Shown: positions 25,184 through 34,323, numbered from the stretch's first letter. The stretch: DNA of 64,000 nt from Occallatibacter savannae (GCF_003131205.1 NZ_QFFY01000004.1:124001-188000), one strand, 5' to 3'. Numbers and translations are program-made. Notes: generated by a model not told the origin, from the sequence alone.

Positions 25184-26329
25184 CTATTCGGCCGGCTCTG
25201 TCTGGAGATTGGATTCGGTTGCTGGTTCCAGAGTCGGCGCGGAGTTGTCGGCCAGAGGAGCCGAATCGTTTTCGAGCTCTTTGCGCGCCGGTTCGTCCTC
25301 GGATGCGTTCTCGTCCAGTTCGGGACCATTGCTGCCTTCGGCGTCGTAGGCCTCGGCAGCAGCGGGATCGGTGATGGGGGCCGGTTCTGCTTCCTCGAGT
25401 TCGCTGGCCATCTTTTCAAACTCGTCCATCGAGGGCAGTTCGTTCACGTCCTTCAGGCCGAAACGCATCAGGAACTCTTTGGTGGTTTTGTAGAGGATCG
25501 GTCGGCCAATGACCTGCTTGCGCCCTGCGGTGGTGATGAGCTTGCGGGCGAGCAGGGATCCGAAGACGCCGGAGGAGTCGACGCCGCGAATCTCGTTGAC
25601 CTCGGGTGCCGTGACAGGCTGCTTATAGGCGATGACTGCGAGCGTCTCAAGCGCGGGCAGAGAAAGCTTCAGTGCAGGCTTGAGGCTCTTGATGAACATG
25701 CGGACAGCATCGTGGCACTCGGGCTTGGTTGCCATGCGGTAGCCGCCGGCGATTTCGCGGATCTCGATGCCCCGGTCGTCGTTCGCGTAGTCGGCGATGA
25801 GTTCGTCGATGAGCTTGCGAAGAATTACCCTAATGTCGCGGTCGCGCTGGCGGGCGACGCGCTTGGCTTCAGCTTCGGGATCGAGGGGTTCAGCGGCGGA
25901 CGCGGGCGTCTGCGGCTCAACAAATTCGTTAGCTACGGTGCCTTCGGGCAGAGCGCTTTCCGTTGCTTCAGTTGGAACGGCTTCGGTGTTTTCAGCCCCG
26001 GAATCAGGGCTGGTTTCAGCCTCATGGCCGGCAGCGGTCTCCGCTGAAGAGTCAGCGGCTGGAAGCACGGCAAAGCCGGGCTGCTCGAGGAGTGTGCCGT
26101 CTTCAGTGCGGATGTCCAGATGCTCCAGGGTCTCGGTTGTGATGGGCTGGGAGGGGTCGACGACGGCTGCATTCGCTGCGGCCTTCTGGGCAGCGGCTGC
26201 TTCTTCAGCCGCCTTGCGGGCAGTTTCCCATTCGAGCGCTTCGGCCCCGAACAGGGTTGCGAGCTGAGCGAGCGCGACCGGCTCCTCAGAGGCGTAAATA
26301 ACAGCTTCCAGCTTGGATTTCAGGCTCAT
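25184..26329 (-). CDS. scpB: Segregation and condensation protein B, with low-complexity insert
   Basis: 381 residues from the ATG at 26329 (MSLKSKLEAVIYASEEPV). A longer reading begins at 26449, but its extra 40 residues do not look like ScpB. The two winged-helix units are split: the first helix pair (about 1-30) is followed by a 120-residue acidic/Ala-rich insert, then the rest (RVILRKLIDELIADYANDDR, LKLSLPALETLAVIAYKQPV, DVNELPSMDEFEKM). An acidic tail follows. ScpB dimers join ScpA and SMC in the chromosome condensin. The usual partner scpA is at 31.3 kb, separated by transporter genes. Confidence 0.9.
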   Translation of the reverse strand: MSLKSKLEAVIYASEEPVALAQLATLFGAEALEWETARKAAEEAAAAQKAAANAAVVDPSQPITTETLEHLDIRTEDGTLLEQPGFAVLPAADSSAETAAGHEAETSPDSGAENTEAVPTEATESALPEGTVANEFVEPQTPASAAEPLDPEAEAKRVARQRDRDIRVILRKLIDELIADYANDDRGIEIREIAGGYRMATKPECHDAVRMFIKSLKPALKLSLPALETLAVIAYKQPVTAPEVNEIRGVDSSGVFGSLLARKLITTAGRKQVIGRPILYKTTKEFLMRFGLKDVNELPSMDEFEKMASELEEAEPAPITDPAAAEAYDAEGSNGPELDENASEDEPARKELENDSAPLADNSAPTLEPATESNLQTEPAE

Positions 26330-26413
26330 GCAGCAATCAGTACCTTTTGTATGGTACCGGATGAAGCTGGAGCGCGGAGACCCGGTCGTCCACAGGGGAT
26401 GCTGCAAACAGAC

Positions 26414-26438
26414 GAGGCGCCCGATAGCCGGACGCCTC
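26414..26438 (-). terminator. Hairpin after the second PiT gene
   Basis: GAGGCG-C-CCG pairs with CGG-A-CGCCTC around a 5-base loop, 21 bases after the transporter stop. A modest T-rich stretch (GTCTGTTTGC) follows on the coding strand. Confidence 0.5.
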
Positions 26439-26458
26439 GACAGGTGCAAGGCGAACTC

Positions 26459-28081
26459 TCAGTTGGTGAATTGGCGGAAGAGCGCGAATAGCAGGCCGGA
26501 AAGCAGCGCCGCGGCGGGCAACGTGAACACCCACGCTGCCGCGATGTTACGGATCGTGGACAACTGCAGGCCGCTCTTGTTGGCTGCCATCGTACCGGCC
26601 ACGCCTGAACTGAGAACGTGAGTGGTACTGACCGGCAGGCCGAAGTTGTCGGCTGCAAAGATTGTGCCCATGGCGACCAGTTCGGCGGTCGCACCCTGCG
26701 CATAGGTCAGGTGCTCTTTGCCGATCTTCTCGCCGACGGTGACAACAATGCGCTTCCATCCGACCATTGTGCCCAGGCCAAGGGCCAACGCGACAGCCAC
26801 CTTGACCCAGGGCGGAATGAACTTGGTCGCCTTGTCGACCTTCGCCTTGTAGTTGGCGAGCGCAGCATTCTCGTCCGCTGTGAACTTGGGATTGTGGCTC
26901 TTCGCGATCAGCCGAAGCGCCTCGCTCGTGACGTACATGTCATTGCGAACGTTGCTCTGCAGGTTGGCAGGAACGTTCTTGTACTCGCCAAATGCCCGCA
27001 CGTTGCCTTCGAGATCGCGGATGTTCTCGCGGAGAGCGGTTAGGGTGTCCGGCTGCAGTTGCTTGGTTTGCAGGTAGACGGTCAACTCGGTGCGCGGATC
27101 GCCTGCGAGTATCGCGTTCCTGTCTACGTGTGCGTCAACTATGGAAACGGCTCGTTCAGAGGCGGCGATGAAGTCCTGCATGTCGTGCGCAGTAACGGCA
27201 TGGTTCAATGCATAGGCGGTGGGAACGGTGCCGATGAGGATGAGCATAATGAGGCCCATGCCCTTCTGCCCGTCGTTGGAGCCGTGGAAGAAACTGACAC
27301 CAGTGCAGGTGAGTACCAGCAGCAGACGGATGGGCCACGGTGGAGGCGTGTTGTCCCTGGGCGCCTGGTAAAGCTCAGGGTACTTGATGGTGAATTTCGC
27401 AATCAGAAACAGCAGAAACGCGCAGCCAAAGCCAACGAGAGGCGAGATCAGCAGCACTTTGAACACCTTCGCGGCCTGCTCCCAGTCCACACCGGAGGTC
27501 CCGCCGTAACTGCTGAGAAGCTGGTTCGCGACACCCACACCGATGATCGAGCCGGTCATAGTATGAGTGCTCGACGCAGGCAGCCCGAAATACCACGTCC
27601 CGAGGTTCCACAGGATCGCAGCGATGAGCAGTGCGAATACCATTGCGAATCCTGAGCCAGCGCTGACTTTCAAAATCAGCTCGACCGGAAGCAGCGTGAT
27701 GATGGTGAAGGCAACCGCGCCTGCCGAGGTCATGACTCCCGCGAGGTTGCAAAGACCGGACCATACGACTGCGATATTCGGTTCAAGCGAGTGCGTGTAG
27801 ATGACAGTTGCGACTGCGTTGGCAGTGTCGTGGAATCCGTTCACGAACTCAAATCCAAGCGCGATGAGAAGAGCGATTGCCAGCAGCACGAATGGCCACA
27901 CGCTCGTGACGGAGACATTCTTGACATCGTCGGCGATGTGGAAACCTACATAGCCCAGCCCACCAAGAAGAGCGACGGCGACGATGGCGCCGGTAATCCA
28001 GCCGGGAAATGAGTGCTTCTTTCGATCGAGTAGAGAGCCGCCTATAGGAGGAGCGACGGCTGTGGTTGCCAGGTCTGCCAT
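26459..28081 (-). CDS. PiT-family inorganic phosphate transporter, copy 2
   Basis: 540 residues from the ATG at 28081 (MADLATTAV), which has GGAG 8 bases upstream. It has about 10-11 membrane helices. The family's two inverted half-motifs are present: GFHDTANAVATVIYTHSLEP near the N-terminus, and GLPVSTTHVLSSGVAGTM in the C-terminal half, with GLPASSTHTMTGSIIGVG and FFHGSNDGQKGMGLIML between. It imports phosphate by cation symport at the inner membrane. A soluble loop of about 130 residues separates the halves. It is a near duplicate of the next gene. No PhoU-like partner is adjacent. Confidence 0.92.
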   Translation of the reverse strand: MADLATTAVAPPIGGSLLDRKKHSFPGWITGAIVAVALLGGLGYVGFHIADDVKNVSVTSVWPFVLLAIALLIALGFEFVNGFHDTANAVATVIYTHSLEPNIAVVWSGLCNLAGVMTSAGAVAFTIITLLPVELILKVSAGSGFAMVFALLIAAILWNLGTWYFGLPASSTHTMTGSIIGVGVANQLLSSYGGTSGVDWEQAAKVFKVLLISPLVGFGCAFLLFLIAKFTIKYPELYQAPRDNTPPPWPIRLLLVLTCTGVSFFHGSNDGQKGMGLIMLILIGTVPTAYALNHAVTAHDMQDFIAASERAVSIVDAHVDRNAILAGDPRTELTVYLQTKQLQPDTLTALRENIRDLEGNVRAFGEYKNVPANLQSNVRNDMYVTSEALRLIAKSHNPKFTADENAALANYKAKVDKATKFIPPWVKVAVALALGLGTMVGWKRIVVTVGEKIGKEHLTYAQGATAELVAMGTIFAADNFGLPVSTTHVLSSGVAGTMAANKSGLQLSTIRNIAAAWVFTLPAAALLSGLLFALFRQFTN

Positions 28082-28216
28082 GACGAAACTCCGGGTTGAG
28101 ATGGTTTGATCTGGCGGCAAGGGGAGGGCACGCGCCGGACTTGAGCAAGGATTACCGAGCCAGATGAACGCCAAATGAAGGAAAGGTGAATTTGCAGACC
28201 GCGCAGAAAGGGAAAA

Positions 28217-28239
28217 GGCCGCGACGAGCGCGGCCCTTT
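28217..28239 (-). terminator. Rho-independent terminator of the first PiT gene
   Basis: GGCCGCG and CGCGGCC form a 7-bp GC stem with a 5-base loop. On the coding (minus) strand it is followed by TTTTCCC. It lies 22 bases after the stop. Confidence 0.75.
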
Positions 28240-28256
28240 CCGCTTGAATGCGTGGA

Positions 28257-29864
28257 TCAGATCAGGCGGAAGAGGAAATAGAGCGATCCGGAGAGAAGAG
28301 CCGCGGCGGGGAGTGTGAAGACCCATCCGGCGGCGATGTTGCGGATCGTGGAGAATCGGAGGCCGTTTCCATTGGCAGCCATGGTGCCGGCGACGCCGGA
28401 GCTGAGGATGTGCGTTGTGCTTACCGGCAATCCGAACTTGTCAGCCGCGAAGATGGTTCCCATGGCGACGAGGCCGGCGCTTGCCCCCTGCGCGTAGGTC
28501 AGGTGGTCTTTGCCAATGCGCTCGCCAACGGTGACCACGATGCGCTTCCAGCCGACCATGGTTCCCAAGCCGAGAGCGAGGGCGACGGCGACTTTGACCC
28601 AACTTGGAATGAACTTGGTGGCGTCATCGGCTTTGGCCTTGTAGCTTTCGAGTGCCTTGCGTTCTTCGACCGTGAATGCCGGGTTCTTGTCTTTGATCAT
28701 GAGACGAAGCGCTTCGCTGGCAACGTACATGTTGTTGCGGACGTTGGCCTGCTCCTGCGGAGGCACCGACTTGTACTGCTTGTACAAGCTGATCTCGTGT
28801 GTCGTGTCGTCGATCAGTTTGCGCAGAGCGAGAACCGTGTTCGGCTGCAATTCTTTCGTCCGAACGTAGTCGGTCATTATCTGGCGAGCGTCCTCCGTGA
28901 GGACCGCGGTCGGATCGACATGTTTTTCGAGAATCTGGCCCGCGCTCTCCGAGGCGACGATGTAGCTCTGCACCTGTGCGGGGCTGACCGCATGATTGAG
29001 GGCATACGCGGTCGGGACAGTGCCGATGAGGATGAGCATGATGAGGCCCATGCCCTTCTGGCCATCATTCGATCCGTGGAAGAAGCTGACACCCGTGCAC
29101 GTGCCGATCATGAGCGCACGGATGGGGAAGGGCGGCGGGGCATTGTCTTTGGGCGCTTCGTAGAGCCCGGGGTATTTCGCGACCTGCTTGGCGAGCAGGA
29201 TGAGCATTCCTGCAAAAACGAAGCCGATGATCGGGGAGATGAGCAGTGCTTTCAGAACCTTAATGCACTGATCCCAATCGACGCCTGAGGTACCGGTGTG
29301 GGGCATGAGGAGCTGGTTGGCGATTCCGACGCCTATGATGGAACCGACCATCGTGTGCGAACTGGAAGCGGGAAGACCGAGCCACCACGTGCCGAGATTC
29401 CAGAGGATGGCTGCGATGAGCAGCGCGAAGACCATGGAGAAGCCGGCGCCGGAGCTTACCTGCAGAATGAGCTCGACAGGCAGAAGCGTGATGACAGCGA
29501 ATGCGACCGTACCGGAAGAGAGAAGCACGCCGGCCAGATTGCAGATGCCGGACCAGACGACGGCGACATTGGGTTCCAGCGAATGGGTATAGATGACCGT
29601 GGCGACCGCGTTGGCCGTGTCATGAAATCCATTGACGAATTCGAAGCCGAGCGCGATAAGCAGGGCGACGCCCAGCATCATGTAAGGCGCATAGCTGGTA
29701 ATCGAAACCGCATTAAGATCGTGCGCGACGTGAAAGACGATATAGACCACGCCGGCGGCAAGTGCGGTGAGGAACGCGAGAATGCCAATTTTGCTCGGCC
29801 GGTGCTTGATCTTGCGGTCGAGTAGGGAACGGCTGGGAAGTGCTGTTGCGGTTGTGGCCGCCAT
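28257..29864 (-). CDS. PiT-family inorganic phosphate transporter, copy 1
   Basis: 535 residues; GGGAGA precedes the ATG. It has the same architecture as the copy downstream (GFHDTANAVATVIYTHSLEP, GLPASSSHTMVGSIIGVG, FFHGSNDGQKGMGLIML, GLPVSTTHILSSGVAGTM) with long identical stretches. Differences cluster at the N-terminus, in the central soluble loop and around ANQLL. The two genes are tandem on the same strand, separated by a terminator and about 175 bases, so they appear separately transcribed and may differ in regulation or affinity. This is a lineage-level duplication rather than an assembly repeat, since the two sequences clearly differ. Confidence 0.92.
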   Translation of the reverse strand: MAATTATALPSRSLLDRKIKHRPSKIGILAFLTALAAGVVYIVFHVAHDLNAVSITSYAPYMMLGVALLIALGFEFVNGFHDTANAVATVIYTHSLEPNVAVVWSGICNLAGVLLSSGTVAFAVITLLPVELILQVSSGAGFSMVFALLIAAILWNLGTWWLGLPASSSHTMVGSIIGVGIANQLLMPHTGTSGVDWDQCIKVLKALLISPIIGFVFAGMLILLAKQVAKYPGLYEAPKDNAPPPFPIRALMIGTCTGVSFFHGSNDGQKGMGLIMLILIGTVPTAYALNHAVSPAQVQSYIVASESAGQILEKHVDPTAVLTEDARQIMTDYVRTKELQPNTVLALRKLIDDTTHEISLYKQYKSVPPQEQANVRNNMYVASEALRLMIKDKNPAFTVEERKALESYKAKADDATKFIPSWVKVAVALALGLGTMVGWKRIVVTVGERIGKDHLTYAQGASAGLVAMGTIFAADKFGLPVSTTHILSSGVAGTMAANGNGLRFSTIRNIAAGWVFTLPAAALLSGSLYFLFRLI

Positions 29865-30416
29865 CAGATGTCTCCCGACGCAGTGGACAGCGACTCGCTA
29901 CGTTGCGCGGGGAGGAACAACGCGAAGTCAGTGTGAAATTTTGGGGGGAAATGGAGATGGAACGATCTGGGATCGCAGCAGGAGGGACAATCAAAAAAGG
30001 ATTGCATAAAACCCCAACAACTGTATTAGCGCCACAGTTGTTTGATGCGCGGCTCCTTCTCCGAGTCACCGCACTGCTGATTCTACATGCGATACGGGGC
30101 GCCAACAGTGACTGGCGGAGCCCGACGGATCGCAAATGGCCTACTAAGGCTATGCAGATCATGGGGTTAACAGAGATTTAAAATCCGGTTAAAAGATGAA
30201 GTCCGCACGTTAATTGCACCACTTTCAAGGCGGATACGCCTAAAAGCGGAGGGCGGACAAAGAGGGACGCTTCTCGCGCCAACCTGTATGCAACGGAACG
30301 GTTGCATATATGTCCGCTGGATGGATACGCAATCAGTTGGTTGCGTGACCTGAGTGCAGCAGGTCCTCGCGGGAACGCGACCGGAGGCCGCGTTCCCATT
30401 GCGGGGGAGATGCACA
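29865..30416. other. Intergenic region with several inverted repeats
   Basis: No credible gene. AACAACTGT (30016-30024) and ACAGTTGTT (30034-30042) form a 9-bp inverted repeat in the probable promoter region of the first PiT gene, 152 bases upstream of its ATG. TGCAAC..GTTGCA (30289-30306), ACGCAA..TTGCGT (30327-30346) and the 9-bp hairpin GGGAACGCG/CGCGTTCCC (30371-30397) follow one another in the 3' region of the DUF4397 gene. The last is the likely terminator. Confidence 0.5.
30371..30397 (-). terminator. Hairpin after the DUF4397 gene
   Basis: GGGAACGCG and CGCGTTCCC form a perfect 9-bp stem with a 9-base loop, 20 bases past the stop. No T-run follows. Confidence 0.5.
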
Positions 30417-31178
30417 TCACATTGCGGGCGCCATCGGCGTAACTCCGGCGACCGGCTGGTCCTGGGTCAGCAGAAGAGTGAAAGCCGTGCCTGGGGGATT
30501 GCTGCTGGGATTCGGATCCAGGGCGACGGCGGTGTAGATTGCGCCTGCGGAAACCGCTACTCCCGATGCGCCCGTGTCGATTGCCACTGTTGATGGGTCA
30601 CCATGAACTGTAACGCGAATTCGATAGGTGCCTGCCGGAACCTGCAGGTACTTCGTCACCGTCGGGAACGTGAAGTTGGAGAGCACCGGAGCTACGGGGT
30701 TTTTGGGATCGTTAATGATGGTGTTGGGTGCCGTCACGTAGACATCGACCGCGCCCGCGCTGGGAGAGCCATGCACGACACGGATCTTACAGTTGCCGCT
30801 CGTAGGCGCCGTAAGGTCATCGTTCTCGATGGCAGCCTGAAGTTTGGTGGGAGTATTCAGAGCGAGGATCGTGTAGTACTGGTTTTTCGTGAAGGTCTGG
30901 CTTGCTGAGAGGACGGCGGTCGAATCCTTCCCGGCTGCGAAGACCTGAACCTTTTCGTTGGTTCCGGCGGGGACCGGCGCATAGGCAGAGGTGGCTGAGC
31001 CGTAGGCGGCATTTTGCGCAGCGAACTTGTCTTTGACCTCGACGTCGACGTTCGGTGCACCGGGCGATGCGTGGATGAACTTCACATAGGCATGGCTGGA
31101 ACTGCCGCCGCATCCGGCGAGTGTGAGGAAGCCCGAAGTGGCCACCAAAGCGAGGCACAGCTTTCCATTAAACTTCAT
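30417..31178 (-). CDS. DUF4397 lipoprotein
   Basis: 253 residues with AGGAGG upstream of the ATG. The signal sequence ends in a lipobox, LTLAGCGG, so the Cys at about residue 23 should be lipid-modified. The mature protein has two DUF4397-type beta repeats: YVKFIHASPGAPNVDVEV and IRVVHGSPSAGAVDVYVT, each followed by a VPAGT turn (YAPVPAGTNEKVQVF; LQVPAGTYRIRVTV). It is predicted to be anchored in the membrane facing the periplasm or the cell surface. The function of DUF4397 is unknown; proteins of this kind are abundant in Acidobacteriota. It has its own promoter region after scpA. Confidence 0.87.
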   Translation of the reverse strand: MKFNGKLCLALVATSGFLTLAGCGGSSSHAYVKFIHASPGAPNVDVEVKDKFAAQNAAYGSATSAYAPVPAGTNEKVQVFAAGKDSTAVLSASQTFTKNQYYTILALNTPTKLQAAIENDDLTAPTSGNCKIRVVHGSPSAGAVDVYVTAPNTIINDPKNPVAPVLSNFTFPTVTKYLQVPAGTYRIRVTVHGDPSTVAIDTGASGVAVSAGAIYTAVALDPNPSSNPPGTAFTLLLTQDQPVAGVTPMAPAM

Positions 31179-31285
31179 CGACTTTCAACCTCCTGAAAAT
31201 TCTTTGGAACGAGATTGAGATGAAGGGAGGCCTGGTCTGGGAAGCAGAAGAGTTAGGCGGGGGTTTCAGGAAGTCGAGAATTCAG

Positions 31286-31304
31286 ACAGGATTGTTGATC
31301 CTGT
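31286..31304 (-). terminator. Small hairpin after scpA
   Basis: ACAGGAT and ATCCTGT form a 7-bp stem with a TGTTG loop, about 37 bases past the scpA stop and upstream of the DUF4397 gene. Confidence 0.35.
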
Positions 31305-31340
31305 TTCATGGGCGGGATTTCTGAAGCTTCGGGTGGCGGG

Positions 31341-32444
31341 TCAGCGCCACTCGTCCGTAGCGGTTGCGATGCCTTCATTGACAACGGAGTCGAACCCGGA
31401 GTTCTTCTTGATAAAGATTTCGGAGAAGGCTTTGTCCTGGCGAAGAAGAATAGCCTGGAGGCGGACGAGCTCAAGAAGGGCCAGGAACATGGCGACGAGT
31501 GCCCGCGATGATTTGGTGTGGGCGAGGAGTTTGCGCAGCGCGAGCGGCCGATCCTCCATGGAAAGCCGGCGGGTGAGGAACTGGATCATCTGGCCAACGG
31601 TGACCGCATCATCCTGCACGTTGAAGGTGGGGCGTTTGCGGGCGCGATCGAGAATGTCGCGAAAGACGCGGACGAGGTCGACGGTGTCGGCGGCTATCTC
31701 CGGCTCCGCGGCTGCATCGTCTTTGAATTCGCGCACGCCAGGGTTGGTCCACGTGGCAGCCTCAAGCATCTGCTTCTGCTGCAGCATCTGCGCAGCGTTC
31801 TTGAAGCGCTCATGTTCGAGCAGACGTTCGACGAGCTCCCGGCGCGGATCTTCGGCGGCATCGTCCGGGCCTGCGGGCGCACGCGGCAAGAGCATCTTGC
31901 TCTTAATGTGGATGAGGAGCGACGCCGTGTAGATGAAGTCTCCCGCAACATCGACGTCTGAAGACTTGAGCTGGTCGACGTATGCGAGGAACTGCGCCGT
32001 GATCTTCGAGATGGGAATGTCGTAGATGTCGATGTCCTGCTTGCGAATCAGATCGAGCAGCAGGTCGAGCGGCCCGTCGTAGACGTGGCCAACGGTGACA
32101 GAGAACGGCGACTGCTCCGGGTTCTCCTCGGGTCTTTTCTTCGGCGCACTTGGAGCGGCTGCCGGTTTGGCGGCCTCCTTCTCCGGTATGGTCTTCGAAG
32201 TGAGGACGAGCGTTGGCGCAGCCTGTACGCCAGGTTCGTGTGTCGGCGGATCACCCTGCGGCGATTCCGGGCTTGGCTCGGGAGCATCAGGCTCCGGCTC
32301 GGGGCCTGGTTCAGGATCGTTCACTGGGCCGCGATGGCCGGGCTCAGGATCTTCAACTGGCTGCGGCTCGGGAGTGGGTTCCTGAACAGGGTGCTGATCG
32401 GGGTTAGCGGGCTCGATCTCCGGATTTTGGTTCTCTTCAATCAA
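31341..32444 (-). CDS. scpA: Segregation and condensation protein A, with Pro/Glu-rich N-terminal extension
   Basis: 367 residues. It reads from a TTG at 32444 with only a weak ribosome site, so the exact start is uncertain. Residues 1-115 are a Pro/Glu-rich disordered extension built from EPEPxP-like repeats. The ScpA core begins at about 116 (VGHVYDGPLDLLLDLIRKQDIDIYDIPI), continues with FIYTASLLIHIKSKMLLP and ends in the C-terminal winged helix (ALVAMFLALLELVRLQAILLRQ). It is the kleisin bridging SMC heads together with ScpB. It lies 38 bases after trpS. Confidence 0.9.
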   Translation of the reverse strand: MIEENQNPEIEPANPDQHPVQEPTPEPQPVEDPEPGHRGPVNDPEPGPEPEPDAPEPSPESPQGDPPTHEPGVQAAPTLVLTSKTIPEKEAAKPAAAPSAPKKRPEENPEQSPFSVTVGHVYDGPLDLLLDLIRKQDIDIYDIPISKITAQFLAYVDQLKSSDVDVAGDFIYTASLLIHIKSKMLLPRAPAGPDDAAEDPRRELVERLLEHERFKNAAQMLQQKQMLEAATWTNPGVREFKDDAAAEPEIAADTVDLVRVFRDILDRARKRPTFNVQDDAVTVGQMIQFLTRRLSMEDRPLALRKLLAHTKSSRALVAMFLALLELVRLQAILLRQDKAFSEIFIKKNSGFDSVVNEGIATATDEWR

Positions 32445-32482
32445 TGGGAAATCTCGGTGAAGGGGAATGGTCTGTATGGAGC

Positions 32483-33514
32483 TTACTTTGCCGCGGGTAT
32501 CAGTTGCATAGCGGTGCGAACTTCGGTCATCGTCTGTTCGGCGCGATTGCGTGCCCGGTTTGCGCCGTCCTTGAGGATATCCTCTACTTCATTCGGCGTG
32601 TACTTCGCGCGGCGCTCCTGGATGGGGTCCAGAACCTGCACAAGCGCGTCGGCCGCCCAGCCTTTGCACTCGATGCAGCCGATACCTGCGGAGCGGCAGC
32701 CTTCGTAGACCTTAGCCAAGGTTTCCGGAGTCGAGAAGACCTTGTGCAGATCGCCTACTGGGCATTTGTCTGGGTCGCCTGGATCTTTGCGGCGGATGCG
32801 AGCCGGGTCCGTAACCATGGTCTTGAGCTTCTGGCGGACTTCAGGCTCGGGGTCGGTGAGCATGATGGTGTTGCCATAGCTCTTCGACATCTTGCGCCCG
32901 TCCGTTCCGGGCAGCTTCGGTGACGGAGTGAGCAGCACATCCGGTTCGGGCAAAACATCGCGGCCGTTGAGTTGATAGAGATTGTTGAACCGCCGTGCGA
33001 CTTCGCGCGTGAGCTCGACGTGCGCAGCCTGGTCCTGCCCGACAGGGACGTACTTCGGCTGATACATCAGGATGTCGGCAGCCTGCAGCAGCGGATAGCC
33101 GAGGAAGCCGTAGGTGCTGAGGTCCTTTCCGACTAGGTTCTCCTGCTGTTCCTTGTAGCTGGGCACGCGCTCGAGCCAGCCTACGGACGTGATCATGCTC
33201 AGCAGCAGGTGCAGTTCAGCGTGCGCAGGAACATGACTCTGCGTGAACAGTACGGACTTTGCCGGGTCGAGCCCGGCGGCGAGGTAGTCGAGAATGACCT
33301 CGCGGGTGTTGCTCAGGAAGTTCGACGTATCGGCGTAATCGGTGGTCAGGGCGTGCCAGTCCGCGATGAAGAAGTAGCACTCAAACTGCCCGCTGTCCTG
33401 GAGTTTGACCCAGTTGGCAAGGGCGCCCATGTAGTTGCCGAGGTGGAGCTTGCCCGTGGGGCGCATGCCGCTCAGGACACGCGGACGAGAAGATGTAGCT
33501 GGAGATTCAGACAT
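32483..33514 (-). CDS. trpS: Tryptophanyl-tRNA synthetase
   Basis: 343 residues, the usual size for the bacterial enzyme. The class I signatures are present: HIGH-like HLGNYMGAL in RPTGKLHLGNYMGAL near residue 18, and KMSKSYGNTI. Other family blocks are FFIADWHALTTDY, LPTxx-type PVGQDQAAHVELTREVARRFN and DPGDPDKCPVGDLHK. It charges tRNA-Trp in the cytoplasm. It lies between the M50 protease gene (95 bases upstream) and scpA (38 bases downstream), all on the minus strand. Confidence 0.97.
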   Translation of the reverse strand: MSESPATSSRPRVLSGMRPTGKLHLGNYMGALANWVKLQDSGQFECYFFIADWHALTTDYADTSNFLSNTREVILDYLAAGLDPAKSVLFTQSHVPAHAELHLLLSMITSVGWLERVPSYKEQQENLVGKDLSTYGFLGYPLLQAADILMYQPKYVPVGQDQAAHVELTREVARRFNNLYQLNGRDVLPEPDVLLTPSPKLPGTDGRKMSKSYGNTIMLTDPEPEVRQKLKTMVTDPARIRRKDPGDPDKCPVGDLHKVFSTPETLAKVYEGCRSAGIGCIECKGWAADALVQVLDPIQERRAKYTPNEVEDILKDGANRARNRAEQTMTEVRTAMQLIPAAK

Positions 33515-33609
33515 TCTGTTTTCTATACCGGAAGTATGCCGGATATCAGCCGTTTTGATCGGAAAAGGTCAAAGGGTGGCTTGATCCATTGTAGCGGGAG
33601 AGGCGTCTT

Positions 33610-34323
33610 TCAGCCCCGGGTCAGAATAGCGCTCACGATGGCAAAAGCAGGACCAAGGAAGAGACTCATGATGTAGCCGCCGACGACGAACATCAGAATC
33701 CAACTCACCCATACTGGAATGCGGTCGTAGGACTGCACGGCACTGTAGGGGAGCACGTTCCGCAGCAGATGGCTGCCGTCCAGCGGCGGTATGGGTAATA
33801 GGTTGAAGACGAGCAGAGCGAGATTGATCTGCACTGCAGCGATTCCGAGCAGAACAATGGCCTGGACCGAGGAGTTCGCATTCGGCAACAGCAGCCCGCG
33901 CATCGTGAAGACGACGACTTGGCGGCCATTTGGAATGAAGTGATCGACGAATAGCAGAATCAGCACCGCCGCGACTGCGAGGATGAGGTTCGATGCGGGG
34001 CCCGCGAGCGTGGTGAGGTTATCGTCGCGCCGGATCCTGGTGAAATTGCGTGTGATGACCGGAGTAGGTTTGGCCCAGCCGATGAGAACTCCGCTGAACA
34101 TGGAAAACCCGATGAGCGGACCAAAGATAATGAGGGCGGGAATGATGAGGCTCCCCACCGGATCGATGTGATAGATGGGGTTCAGAGTGACACGGCCTTG
34201 AAGCCGTGCGGTCTGGTCCCCGAGGCGCGAGGCCATCCAGGCATGAGAGCACTCGTGGAAGCTGAGCGAGAAGATCAGCAGGACAAACTCAAAGACCTTG
34301 ATTGCAAATACTGCAGACTCCAA
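33610..34323 (-). CDS. Site-2 protease-like M50 membrane metallopeptidase
   Basis: 237 residues, TTG start with GGGGAG 5 bases upstream. It is an integral membrane protein with about 6 helices. Zinc motif HECSH lies in helix 1 (SLSFHECSHAWMASRLGD) and the second ligand region is NLLPIPPLDGSHLL. The compact form without PDZ or CBS domains matches the short M50B group (YwhC/Rip3-like core). It may cleave membrane-bound substrates; the natural substrate is unknown. In many bacteria this gene precedes trpS and scpAB, as here. Confidence 0.9.
   Translation of the reverse strand: MESAVFAIKVFEFVLLIFSLSFHECSHAWMASRLGDQTARLQGRVTLNPIYHIDPVGSLIIPALIIFGPLIGFSMFSGVLIGWAKPTPVITRNFTRIRRDDNLTTLAGPASNLILAVAAVLILLFVDHFIPNGRQVVVFTMRGLLLPNANSSVQAIVLLGIAAVQINLALLVFNLLPIPPLDGSHLLRNVLPYSAVQSYDRIPVWVSWILMFVVGGYIMSLFLGPAFAIVSAILTRG

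Noticed and set aside
29840..30181. A 113-residue rightward open frame upstream of the PiT genes
   Set aside because: It overlaps the promoter region and start of the first PiT gene on the opposite strand and shows no protein features.
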